Positions 1 through 10,760 of a stretch of 64,000 nucleotides of DNA are shown here, piece by piece. The stretch is from Salminus brasiliensis. Lineage: Eukaryota > Chordata > Actinopteri > Characiformes > Bryconidae. The DNA lies in NCBI RefSeq assembly GCF_030463535.1, contig NC_132878.1, positions 28,984,261-29,048,260 on the forward strand. Reading direction: 5' to 3'. The notes under the pieces were generated by a model, which had not been told where the DNA came from, made no database searches, and saw only the letters and a list, made by a program, of their open reading frames with translations. Numbering within the stretch: position 1 is the first letter of the stretch; every line of letters begins with the position of its first letter. Both the position numbers and the translations under genes were made by a program.

Positions 1-530
1 TAACACCTGTACGTAGAATTGTTGTCCCCATTCTGGAAGCAGTTTCTTGTAGAAAACTCTACAAGTCAGGCCTGCATGAAGACCACACGAATGCCCCAGA
101 ACAAATGTAAACTGAGCGTAAAACACACCTTAAATCTTCAGGACCCTTCACACCCGCTCTGCAAGAGCGAGAGTAAGAGTCTCAGCCTGATGCAGCTGTA
201 ACCTAGCAGCCAGAGAACTTGCTGGTAACCCTAGAGATTCAGGGTCCAGTCCCAGTTGATAATGTCCCTTAAGCGAAAAACGGAAGGACTGTTTTTCTGC
301 TTTTCTCCACAGCTGGAAACACAGTAAACCAGTAACCCTCACCCAGGGGAGGCAACCAAAGAGAGTAAGAGCTGTCTGGTCCCATTTTAACAAAAAAAAA
401 AAAATAATAATAACAATAATATATATTTAATGGAATATAACTTTCAACATCAGTTAGTGAATTTTACTTTGATATCAGCAAACTCTTCAAACACTCACCG
501 TTTTCCAACTTCTTTGACCTAACTGATATT

Positions 531-760
531 TACATTTACATTACACTTACATTTGTTGCATTTAACTGACGCTCTTATCCAGAGCGACTTACAAAATTAC
601 AGTTATTACAGTGTTAGGAGTCTTTCCCAAGGACTCGCATTGGTGTAGCGCACTCAGACTGGGAATTGAACCCTGGTCTCCCACATGGTGTAATAGCTCA
701 TAGCAGCTAGTGGTTTTATATGTTGCACCAACCACCATATTGACGGGAGAACAACGAGAC
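531..760 (-). repeat. tRNA-derived SINE (fish V-SINE-like)
   Basis: Read on the minus strand this has a tRNA-like head with a box B type motif (GGTTCAATTCC) near 664-674. It ends in the conserved fish SINE tail with GTCGCTCTGGATAAGAGCGTC around 567-590, followed by TAAATG-type repeats to about 531. The tail is the motif shared by V-SINE-type elements in many teleosts. The family name is from memory and not checked. Confidence 0.7.
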
Positions 761-779
761 GTTTTAACTCTCAAACGTC

Positions 780-2400
780 TGATAGGAGAGCTTCACCCTA
801 AGCAGATGTGCAGTTCAGTTTGTGATCAGTGGACACAAATGCATTTCTGTTCTTACTGTATGATGTTATGAACCTGTGGAGACTGTATGAGCTGTGGGCT
901 TGGCCTGCTATTTCCAAAGATGCTGTGTGTGGGTTGAGACAGCAGATTCTCCAGAAGTGGGGGAAAAAATGATTCACTCTCTTCTGCGATATTAATATGA
1001 ATAAACACTCCTGGAAGTCCCCCTTTTTTAATGAATTATCGTAGAGAGGAACTTCAGAACGTTTCTACCTGCACTGCGATGGCATCAGAAGTGCCTACCC
1101 ATTTCTGTGCTACAGGAACAAGCTAAAGATGATGGAGAGATTCTTCGCTACACTGTAATCAAAGATGGTATTAGGTTTTCTGCCTGCTCTGAGGGTGAAG
1201 GGGTTTTGGGACACTGATCTTAACCTTACTCCAGACCCTCTGTTTCCGCATCGACCCTGACAACACAGTCACCTTCACCCTCCTCTCACCCCGACTCTTA
1301 ATGACTTCACAGTGATCTTTGTCCTCCTCCAGACTCTCTGTCACTGGCTCGACCCAGTGAGGCCATGGCCTTCTTTTCCCTTCTACAGGCTCGTTGTTTC
1401 CACCCTGACACCGACGCCATGGTGTCTTTCATTCAAAGACTGGTCAGGGACCTAATCTAAGCCCCTGTGCGGGAAAACGGCCCATTGGGTTTTAGGTGTA
1501 AGGTTTGGGAATCTTACAGTTCTCTATCCACTTCAACACACTCTCCACTGTAAAAGTCACCACACATGCTCCTCTATTACAGTACCAAGAATACACTCCT
1601 TACTGGAGCACACTCCACTATCTCACTCCCCGCTCTCCACTATATAACGCAGAATAAAGACGGACATCATTACCTGAACATAAGTAGAGACAAACCACAA
1701 ACCCAACTAGAACAGACACTTAAACCTAAAATTAATTGAGTGTAGAACGCCTTACTGTAGGACTGAAGGATAAAGGTAATGGTCAGATCAAATCAAATCT
1801 GTGCTTACGATTAAGGTTTAGGGTTCAGGTTTAATCCTGAGCTTTTGGTGTTTATGGTGTAGGATTATTCCTAAACAGAGGTTTAGAGGTTAGTGCTAAT
1901 CCTGAACAGAGATTTAGAGATTAGGATGTAGATTTAATCCCGAGCAGAGATGTGGAGTTCAGTGTTAAGTATGAGCTTAAGGTTATGAGGTTTAAGGTTA
2001 AGATTCACTGAGCTGCTTCCTCTGGTCAGACTAGGTCAGAAGCCCCTCTCCCAGTTAGAAAAACAAAACCTCTTATCTCTGAAACTGAAAAAAATGAATA
2101 AAAAAAAAAAACATACATTTAATAACCAGTCTAACGCTGACCCATGGCAATGTCAACAAATAAACCCGGGGTTTCCACCAAAAAAAAAAAAAAAAAAGCA
2201 TCTTAGCCTCCAAGATAATTCCCAAATGGTTGAGCCAGTATCACACCAACCACTCTCTCCATCCGATAAGATGATCTTAACAAGAAGATGCTTTGGGAAC
2301 CTGGACCCTGATCAGTAGTAGTAGTAGTAGTGATCAGTAATAAAATGATCAGTAATAGAGTAATCGGTAATATGGAGATCAGTAACACAGTGAGAAATAA
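780..2400. other. Unannotated stretch with A-rich tracts
   Basis: No convincing exon was seen on either strand. The stretch holds degenerate TTTAGGGTT/GAGGTTTAG-like low-complexity sequence (about 1800-2010), two poly-A tracts (2100-2112 and 2179-2198) and an (AGT)n run at 2316-2332. If the promoter proposed at 2.4-2.8 kb drives a minus-strand gene, this would be its first intron. Confidence 0.4.
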
Positions 2401-2420
2401 GAGGAGCTGTTTGTTTTTAC

Positions 2421-2830
2421 CTGCGTGTTTTCTGAGCGCATCCTCATCCAACCCGAGCTGTTAGAAACACACCATCAGCGCTTCAACAACGAAACAATAA
2501 TCCATCTTGTGAAAAAAAAATATCCCTGCGCCAAATTAAATCTCTATAAGACGAATAAAATCATTATAAGGTGCACAAAATCTTTATAAAAACGAATAAA
2601 TGTTGATTAATAATCTTCAGCCACTCCGCCATTCAGCCCCACAGCTCCCCCAATACGCGCGTGCGCGCTCAACACCGACTGCGTCATATTCCCCAAACCC
2701 AATCAGATCTCGCTTGAGGGCGGAGTCTGGATGGAAGGGCGTTTATTTTGACCAATCGTAGAGACGGCGGGTTTAGTTCTAACCCAATGGCGTGCGGCCG
2801 TTTCTGCAGGGTAAAGTGTGGTTGCGTTAA
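2421..2830 (-). promoter_or_regulatory. Candidate CpG-rich CCAAT promoter and 5' exon
   Basis: A CpG-dense stretch (about 2650-2810) carries four CCAAT motifs at 2650, 2699, 2752 and 2784, in surroundings that are otherwise AT-rich. Just below it on the minus strand, 2421-2457 is bounded by an acceptor-like TTTCTAACAG and a donor-like CAG|GTAAAA. It reads LGLDEDALRKHA in one open frame. This suggests the promoter and an early exon of an unidentified minus-strand gene leaving the window on the left. A bidirectional or plus-strand use is also possible. I could not identify the product. Confidence 0.35.
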
Positions 2831-2976
2831 AAACAAATACGGTAAACAATTAAATATTATTCATATTCATTTTTAATTGAAGAGACAATTTATTCTGCAC
2901 GAGAGATGTTTTAATAGTAGATTAAAACATCTCTCAAACTAAGATTATTCACTGAGTAAACAATGAAGCTGTGGGT

Positions 2977-3025
2977 AAGAGCGTCTGCTAAATGCCTTAA
3001 ATATGAATGTAAATAGCATATAAAC
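2977..3025 (+). repeat. SINE tail fragment (V-SINE-like)
   Basis: GTAAGAGCGTCTGCTAAATG and the following TAAATATGAATGTAAATAG match the 3' tail of the fish SINE seen at 531-760, in the opposite orientation. Only the tail is recognisable. Confidence 0.6.
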
Positions 3026-3029
3026 TATT

Positions 3030-3900
3030 CATTTCATTAACACTAAACTAAACTAAAAGATCCAATCCTGCTTTTATAGAAAAAATATTAAGGATTATTG
3101 TTAATTATTATTAGAGTGAGTTACTATTCTTCCGGTTTACTCATAACATTGTTTATTGTTTATCTGTATAATTCTTTCATCTCTCTCTTTTTTTTTAACA
3201 CGATTAAGTTTGTGATTTTATTTTTAATAAGACTAAACTTTCCACACAACCTTTAGTTCATAAGCTGTAAATTACAAGCAGTATTGGATCATGAACATAT
3301 TACATAATTATAAATGATGCAATAGACATAATGATCTAATAAGAGTTGGAATCATACAAATTAATATAATAATAATATTAATCATCATCATCATTTTAAA
3401 TGTATTTCAGTGATCAATTATATTTTTAAATGAGCATCTGCACACCTCATTTCTGAGCTGAAACTGACCCTTTAGGCAATGTTAGTAGCAGAAATGCTGT
3501 GCTTTACACAGCAGTCCGGATTTAATCTGCCTCACACAAAAACAGGTCAGTTCAACATGTGGGTTTTCACCATCTACTATTTTACTAAACACTTTTCAGT
3601 CACCCTGATGTGTCCGACAGACTACAACAGTGTGACACTGATTTGAAACTCAGTGCTCTTGAATCTTTCAAACTATTTGCTCTACTTGGTTCTAGTACTG
3701 CTTTGCATTTATTTTGCTATGTTTGTGTTTGTGCAATTCTAGGCTGCAGTGGCATCTTCTGCTCTCTCTTTCTGGGAAGCAGTTTGACAGATGGCCTTCT
3801 GCAGGTATAGACCAGGGGCACCTTCAACCTCAAACAGTGTGCATCATTTTGCTATGGTTTCTGGGCCGAACGACATGTGAGCTTGAGGTAAGTTTTTTTT
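3030..3900. other. AT-rich stretch, no gene recognised
   Basis: AT-rich sequence with ATT/AAT runs (3350-3440). The open frame at 3610-3810 has no recognisable domain and sits just beyond the LINE remnant, so it may be transposon-derived. A poly-T tract lies at 3891-3908. Confidence 0.3.
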
Positions 3901-3917
3901 TTTTTTTTGGTTTGTTT

Positions 3918-5215
3918 GTTTCTTAATTGAACAACATAAAGCACAAAACAATATACAAAGATACATAATCTCCACAGGGAGGAAAAGAAGAGTAAACAAA
4001 GTCTTAAAACAGTATGTTTTTAGAGCTCTGGTGTGCGATGAGTTTTCCAGTTTTCATTTCTAATTAATTCTCGAAACAGAGAAAAGAGGGCTTATTTCCC
4101 CTCCACCTACTGCAGTGAATGTGGGATTTTGCTAAAAGTATGACTACATTTATGGCATCAGAGAAGGCTGGACTTACGTTTTCCACATAGAATAAAATGG
4201 CATCAACATCAAAAGAAGGAATGTTAAATTTAAGATTAAAACAGTTTCTAATGTCTGTCTAAACAAATCTGCATATTGACATGAAAAGAACAAATGCTCC
4301 AGGAATTTACAAAAAACTCATATATCAACATCAAATTTAAATCTTCTTTCAAGAAACAAGACTACAGGATATGTCTTATTTATTTTTCTGAAATTAGTCT
4401 CCTTCACTTTCGGAGATATAGGCCATTTGACAAATTTGGAATGAGCAAAAGTTATGATGGTTTTATAATTGGTATTAGGACGTTTCTTAAAAGACTTTCT
4501 TCTATAATCATAGTAAATCCTTTTTTTCATACCATGATTGATAATCTTGCTATTACACTTGAAGTCAACTAAGTTACAGTCGTTCACTTTAAACGTAGGT
4601 ATCAAAAGGGTTATCTTGACATCAATGACATTTTTGATTAACTGAATCAATGCTAAAGGGATCACTCTACACTCCTTTTTTAAAATTTTTATAACGACAA
4701 CTATGATTCAACAAAGAATAAGAAATGTAAAAGATCTCCATGACAATCAAACCGATCCTTCACAAAAATGATGCCTTTTACATACCAGTCTTTTCTAAAT
4801 ATAGACTGCCTACCAACTGCGATTGCCCTACTATTCCATATTCTTCCATGAGGAGAAAAGTTATGCTGAAATATAATTTTCCAGAACTGAAGAATTTGTT
4901 TGTGGAAGTATTATAGTTTAACTGGAATCTCACTCATTTCACACTTTGTGAAAAGTCACACTTTGCAAAGTTCAATTTCTCACAGTTGCTTAAAAATGGA
5001 AGGAATATAAAACCACAATTTTGTTGCATAATAAATGTTTTTAACTATTTAATCCTAAATGTACCGACCATGGCTTCAAAATCCAATGCATTAATACCAC
5101 CCTTCTCATATTTTATAACTGTTTGGGACCTTTTAATATAATGAGTTTTGTTTTTCCACATAAACTGAAAAATTGAAGTTTGCTTTCCTTATATTTGTGG
5201 TGATCTATACATAGA
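3918..5215 (-). mobile_element. Degraded L1-type LINE, 3' part of ORF2
   Basis: On the minus strand, broken frames give protein typical of the region after the reverse transcriptase in fish L1 elements. Near 5150-5050 there is an FMWKNK...GGINALDF block. Near 4420-4330 there is KVKETNFRKINKTYP, followed by the remains of a Cys-type HLFFSC block near 4290-4270. Frameshifts and stops break the copy repeatedly. No 5' end, first ORF or endonuclease is visible, so this is a 5'-truncated, inactive copy. The clade call rests on these motifs only. Confidence 0.7.
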
Positions 5216-5980
5216 ATTACATGGATAGACAACCTTGGAAAATGTATACAGCGAACGTAGGAAGCCACCGCTGATGTGAACTTAATGCAAACATCCGGTC
5301 AGAAACATTTATTAGATATCCAAAACTGCACAAGAAAAAAAACACACCTTTTAGTAGGATGGCTTAAAATGCAAATTACACTTCCTGACTACAGGAGGAG
5401 CCCAGAAACAAGAAATACCCTATATGTTTTCTATAGTGTTGCATAGTGACCCAGAGCTCCGAAAATGGGCAGTTCACTGATTCCCAGATCCTTTTCCCCC
5501 ACCTTTTACTTGCCTATTGTTTACAGTCTCAGAAAAATGGGTACAGTGACAAGGGGGTTCTTTGACTTGGAACAACAGTGGAATCCTTAGTGGTGCTATG
5601 CATTTAATAAGTTGTAACATATTAGCTTGTGGATTGTGGATAGCCCTGGTGGTTAGCATGTTAGATGATTGTAAATGGCATTGTGCATGTCTGACCAATA
5701 AGAAACAAGAATAAACCCCTACTAAGCCTCTTAACTCCACCTTGTAACACTGTTTTTATGATGGTTATCATTTTTAACTCCCTAATAAACCGAACATCAA
5801 TATTAACACATTAAAATAAGGCACACACGAACACTTTCACACTGATCCCAGCTGTTAAGAAACTGAAGAAAAGAAGCAAGCCGTACACATTAGCATTAGC
5901 TTTACTAAATGCCAACCAAAACACTTCACATTGACATATAATAAACTATTAAGAACATTAAAATCACAGAGCAGAAAAAC
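5216..5980. other. Unannotated stretch downstream of ndufaf4
   Basis: No recognisable gene. The minus-strand open frame at 5474-5740 has no known domain. This lies between the LINE remnant and the 3' end of ndufaf4. Confidence 0.4.
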
Positions 5981-5985
5981 AGAAC

Positions 5986-5991
5986 TTTAAT
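5986..5991 (-). promoter_or_regulatory. Possible ndufaf4 polyadenylation signal (ATTAAA)
   Basis: The minus strand has the variant signal ATTAAA 40 bases downstream of the ndufaf4 stop codon. It is a weak, short motif, supported only by its position. Confidence 0.35.
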
Positions 5992-6030
5992 TTACAAAGC
6001 CTGACCACAGGTCAAGAGTCAGTTTGAGCT

Positions 6031-6662
6031 TCATGTATCCTTTATCTGCTTCTTCTCACTAGTTTTTGGGGGAAGGACCTTAATCTCAAAAATCATAAAG
6101 AAATCTTTAAGAGCCTCTGCTTCGTTGAGCTGGAGCGAGTATTCCTGGGCTATCTTCTCTGCTGTCCATGTCTGAGGAGAGAGCTTGTGATCCTTCAGAA
6201 CATGTAGCACCTCCAGAAGGGACAGCTTTCCCACTGGAACGTCATTCACCTCACTGACTCCCAAAACATCTGGAAAATTATGCTTCAGAGGCCGGCGTTC
6301 CGTCTGCTGCCGCTCTGGAATGGCTGCAGCCTGAACACAAACATATAGTCAGACACCAGCAGGGGCAGCAGACACTGTACAGAGTCTTACACACCAGCAG
6401 GGGGCAACACACTGCACACACACACCAGCAGGGGCCGCACTGGAAGTTTAATGTCAATTGATTCCCATTTGAGATGTGCACTGAAATATATTTTTATATC
6501 TTTCAGCGCAGACATCCACTTTATTATAAGAATAAAATGAACAATCACACACACTCCACATACCTTTGTTACAGGATCTTTAGACTCAACATAAACCTGC
6601 TGTAGTCTGACCAGCAGCGGATCATCCTTCCTGTGGATTTCCTCACTGGCCACTGGTCCTGC

Positions 6663-6710
<48 letters not shown>

Positions 6711-7569
6711 CAGTCATTCTTGTTGATAAAAAAGCAGAATTATGTTTTCTAGTAAAAGAGGTCACTGAACACCTGCTTCTAGATCAGTTTACTGTAAGCA
6801 TCTTGTTTTAGAGTCGGAAGATAAAGCGCATGGACTGTTTACCTGAGAGCCATGCTCACAAATGTTGACATTAATATAAAACATGATAGAAACACTCATG
6901 TGTTTCAGGTGCTGGCTGTGAAGGACCACATGACAGTGAGTGAGTTAATCTGAGGTTACTCAAGTTTAATTATCTGATTAAAGCCGCTTAGATTCTGTAG
7001 AACAGAACCCTAAAGCCACTGACCAGTCTTACAGCATTCATCTTAGAAATATACCAGATTTCAACCTAACTTTTCCCACAACACTACAGTAGACTATTAC
7101 TATAATGCTGCCATAATGGGAGTATGATATTCCTGTCATTTTGTCAATAGCAGTACAGTACTTTAAAACAGTAGTCTGAGCTACAGGGGTATGATTAATG
7201 CTGAAATGTGGAAACATTCCTCAGAACTGACACCATTGCCGTCAGTACACTGAGACCTGCCTCAAGCACTCCAATGCCATTATGCTCTTGTGAAGCAGGA
7301 GCCTGACACGGACTGTAACTGCTGCACCATTAAGGTGGAGCGGAAAGTTTCAAGGAGAAGGCTCCCTGAGTCAAACCCCCCCAGATCAGTAGCTATTAGC
7401 CTGAATGGCTGCTTGTTCGTGTGTTAGCTTGTGCACGCGCATGTCTTGCACTACCTGGTTGCTGCGCCTCGTATCTCGGCGCAGGCTTTGGTTTGCTCTT
7501 GCTGATTTCTCGATGTGCCCGATTCTCCACATTGAAGCGCCAGAACATTCGTCCCACACGAGCCCCCAT
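6031..7569 (-). CDS. ndufaf4: NADH dehydrogenase (complex I) assembly factor 4
   Basis: The product helps assemble mitochondrial respiratory complex I. The minus-strand gene has three coding exons: 7455-7569, 6564-6658 and 6031-6330 (510 nt, 169 aa; human NDUFAF4 is 175 aa). Junctions are GT-AG and in phase: intron 1 is phase 1 (CCA G|GTAGTG...GCAG|GACCA) and intron 2 is phase 0 (AAAG|GTATGT...TTCAG|GCTGC). The N-terminus MGARVGRMFWRFNVENRAHR matches the family's MGA...FNxENRAxRE block. Exon 2 has VYVESKDPVTK. Exon 3 has GKLSLLEVLHVLKDHK followed by QTWTAEKIAQEY, both hallmarks of the family. The N-terminal Gly2 suits myristoylation, as reported for the mammalian protein. The ATG at 7569 is chosen by homology. 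Intron 1 is about 800 bp. A (CA)n tract abuts the intron 1 acceptor at 6664-6709. There is no sign of inactivation. Confidence 0.93.
6664..6709. repeat. (CA)n microsatellite at the ndufaf4 exon 2 acceptor
   Basis: About 23 CA dinucleotides (GT on the coding strand) lie immediately upstream of the acceptor of ndufaf4 exon 2. They replace the usual pyrimidine tract with (TG)n. Confidence 0.95.
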
Positions 7570-7740
7570 ACCACACTGCGTCTGCCTCCTCCTCCCTCTT
7601 CTTCTTCTTGATGTGTAGCTGAAACCTGCGCTTGCGCCCTCTGCTGATCAGTCTGCGTGACCCGGCTTTAGCCTGATCACGCCTGCCCTTCCTGACTGCA
7701 GAGAGGCTGCTCAAGGTCTTCTCGGAGGTCCGCAACTGGG
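7570..7740 (-). promoter_or_regulatory. ndufaf4 5' UTR and proximal promoter region
   Basis: The sequence just upstream of the ndufaf4 start is CpG-richer than its surroundings, with an (AAG)n purine run (7596-7610 on the minus strand). No TATA box is evident. This fits a housekeeping promoter and 5' UTR, but the transcription start is not defined. Confidence 0.4.
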
Positions 7741-9880
7741 GTTATTAGGACCCTTAAGTCACGCTCAGTAGATCTATAATATTTAGTATTAATATAATTT
7801 CAGTTTTAATCACCAATCGCGATATAGACAGATATGATTGTAAGATGTATTTATTCATTTAATTAATTAATTGGCTTATTTGGACACTTTAGTTTCAGTT
7901 TATTTATGCACAAAAGCATAAATATCTATCGGTGGGTTTCAGAGTTATTTTAGGTGGTGGTGGTTCCCCTGCCAAGCTGGCCCTCCTCCTTTTTAATATT
8001 ATATAATTTCGCTGTGTTAAATAACCACTTCCGGTTGAGCGATCTTTTACTATTCTCCAACTTGGAACTTTATGTTGATGTTGGCTTATGCTGGGCTAGT
8101 GCTGCTTGACCAACATAACAGTGTTACACCACTACAAACTCTGGTTATACTGGTATAGTGCTCAAAGTTAGTCAGGCATCCTCCACCACTTATGAAAAAC
8201 TGAATATCAAAAAACAAACTCTTTTAATCCCATTGAATTTCAGTGTTATTCTGTTACTGTGCCTTTAAAACTAAAACATGTAAACTAACTGTAGAAGAAC
8301 TGTAACGTGAGTGGGCGTGGCTATTCTGCTGTACGCTGAATGGGCGGGGCTACATTGCTTTAGGCTGGATAGGGTGGTGTAGGTAATGAGCTGGTGTATG
8401 AAAAGGCTGATCATGTAGCTTCCTTAAATGGACAGAGGGATTGGACGGTATGTTGGACTCACTATTTTATTACAAACCTGAGTGAGGAACGCTCAGTAAT
8501 CTGTCATATCAGAATCAGAATCAGAATCTCTTTATTTCACCAAGTATGTTACACATACAAGGAATTTGTCTTGGTGAGAGCAACACGTATGACAAGTAAC
8601 AAGAACACAGAACACAGGCTTCATGGACAAGGATCAAGCCTAGGCTAGGACTGAACCGTAAAGGTAACACTAAAAAGCCTTTTTAGTCTAAGATGAATCA
8701 ATCTGGATCCAGGAAACCAGCACTTTGCCAGTATTTTGTTGTGCATCAGTTTCTCTATGGTTGTTAAACATGTAATTTTTACTAGAAATAGTGTTAGCCT
8801 GGTATTTCTCATTGTAAACTAAGGAAGCACACGTCAAATATCAAACATGCCATGTCTGATCGACTGTATCTAGGGTTTTTTGAATTTTTGGCCAAATTGT
8901 TCCTTTAACAGCACAATCACAAGGCCGGCGGTGCCAAGCGGAGTTCTCTAGGTTTATTCATATTTCTAAGATTCTAAGATCGGACTGAATCGACTACAAC
9001 ACAGAAAGCAAACAACACAGAAAGAAATGCAGGAAAGATTTCTGTATTTGCTTGTTCATTACAAAGAGTACAAAACAACACCCACCCCCCAAAAATATTT
9101 ATATATATATTTATAAATCTTGCTTTATAATATGTACATTTTATTAGTTCTCTTGCTTGAATGTCATCATCAAATGTGCACAGATTGCATTGAAGTTTAG
9201 TGGCTAGCCTTTGGCCGCCTGCTACAAGACATCCACTTTTTTCTGAAGCTCCACAGAAGCTTTAGGCCTCAAATCTCACACTTCTGTAAATTCCTACTGG
9301 AATCAACTTTTATATAAACACTTATTCGGTAACGGTGGCTCCGACTGAGACCGCAGCCTGCAAACACTACAGTGCACAATTCTATTATGTACAGCCTGTT
9401 GATACTAAGGGACTCTTCTAGCTTGTTTGACAGTTTTTGTACCACATTAAACATTCCTAATTTTTTTCTTCACAAAAGCTGCTTGAAGCTCTGGCCCAGG
9501 AATGAAGCCAAAGGCCACACCTCTTTGGCCCCGTTGTTGTGATGTCAGCACCTGCCATTGGTCAAACCTTTCTTGTGTTTAACTGTTGGGCCAAAATAGA
9601 TACATAATGTGTTTCTAACAATAACAACTGTCAAATCTTTCTTTATTCATACTAATGAAGAGCCTCTGGAGAACCTGATTAGCCCTAGCACATGGGGAAG
9701 TCTTTCTCCACACCATTTCAGAAAAAATACAAATCATCCTAGATTTTCTTACACTTTTAGAGCAGCGGTTCTCTGTCCTGCACATCATGACTCATGACTC
9801 ATAGCATATGCTCTAACATTTAACCCCTAACATCTAAACTATACCTTAAACCTTAACCCATAAAACCATAGACTCTAATA
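7741..9880. other. Intergenic stretch between ndufaf4 and dse
   Basis: No gene recognised. The stretch contains the dispersed repeat fragment at 8508-8620, an AT-rich tract (9090-9125) and otherwise unique-looking sequence. Part of it may be a long dse 3' UTR, since dse ends at 10761 on the minus strand. No polyadenylation site was assigned. Confidence 0.4.
8508..8620 (+). repeat. Dispersed teleost repeat fragment
   Basis: A triplicated AGAATC lead is followed by a TTTATTTCACCAAGTATGTT block and ACATACAAGGAATTTGTCTT. This is a widespread fish interspersed repeat end, probably a LINE or SINE 3' end. The exact family is not known to me. Confidence 0.55.
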
Positions 9881-10075
9881 TAAAGGTGGGGAACCTCAGG
9901 TCCTGGAGGGTCTGCACATTTTTGTGCTTTCCCTGCTCAAACACACCTGATTCAACTCAACTGCCAGGTTTGAGTGACTGTGCTGGACCCTCTGGCCTGT
10001 GCTGGTTCCCCAATCCGACTCTAGAATGTGTAGGGACTAGGACTGAGAACCACTGTTCCAGAGAACAGTGTCATT
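9880..10075 (+). repeat. Non-autonomous DNA transposon-like repeat
   Basis: The sequence GGTGGGGAACCTCAGGTCCT...CAAACACACCTGATTCAACT...GGGACTAGGACTGAGAACCA is the familiar fish repeat motif ('gtgctcaatcctggtcctgg ... ggactggaattgagaaccac'). Its ends are imperfectly complementary. It is probably hAT-like and non-autonomous. A related sequence occurs at 54545-54670. Confidence 0.55.
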
Positions 10076-10079
10076 GTGC

Positions 10080-10760
10080 CCCGAAGCTCTGTGACTGTGC
10101 AGCATTTTTAAATGACATAGTACAAAGATCTTTAACTGCAGTAATAACTTCATACCTCATTGCCTTTGTTAAGTGATATGCTCCCAATGGTAAGGAGAAC
10201 TTTATTCTAGACTGGCAGTAAACATTTAAAAGTAATGAAAGGTTCAGAAATTAGAATTAAAATTGAAAATAAAATATTATAAAACAGCTTAATTTTCCCT
10301 GTAATGTGATACTACTTCAAGATTACTGTGTTTATTTTTCCGAACATCCATTAAACACAGTAGTTAAATCTTTAGTTTAAAGATTTATTCAGCAAAAGCC
10401 TAAAGGTGATGGTTCTTATTTAAAAATGTAGCTTTAAGGTGGAACTTTTTTAGGCCATTGTCTAAAGCTTTTGTGTCTCTGAAACTAATGAAGTTACTAA
10501 TCCTGTAATTCTGAAATCTGTCTATTGAACACAATGACACTATTCGTAAAAGCAATCCAGAGATGGTCACTCCGAAGTGTGATTTTACCGACTAAGCCAC
10601 AGCACAAATTTCAGATTTTAATAGAGAACCGGGTACCCCCAGAATCTGGGCAGGAGGGTTCATGGAGTACCCAAAGAGAAACTCCCACTCAGACTCACCC
10701 AGAATCTTCAACCCACACTTATGATCTCAGCACTGTAGGGAGTGTCTGGCGCTAATGATG
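10080..10760. other. Likely dse 3' UTR / downstream flank
   Basis: No separate gene seen. It is directly downstream of the dse stop codon on the minus strand and probably holds 3' UTR. Confidence 0.4.

Noticed and set aside
1020-1460. Exon-like sequence
   Set aside because: Looked coding in places, but every frame is broken quickly and no family was recognised.
4294-4572. Plus-strand 92-codon frame
   Set aside because: It is the antisense of the L1-type LINE remnant.
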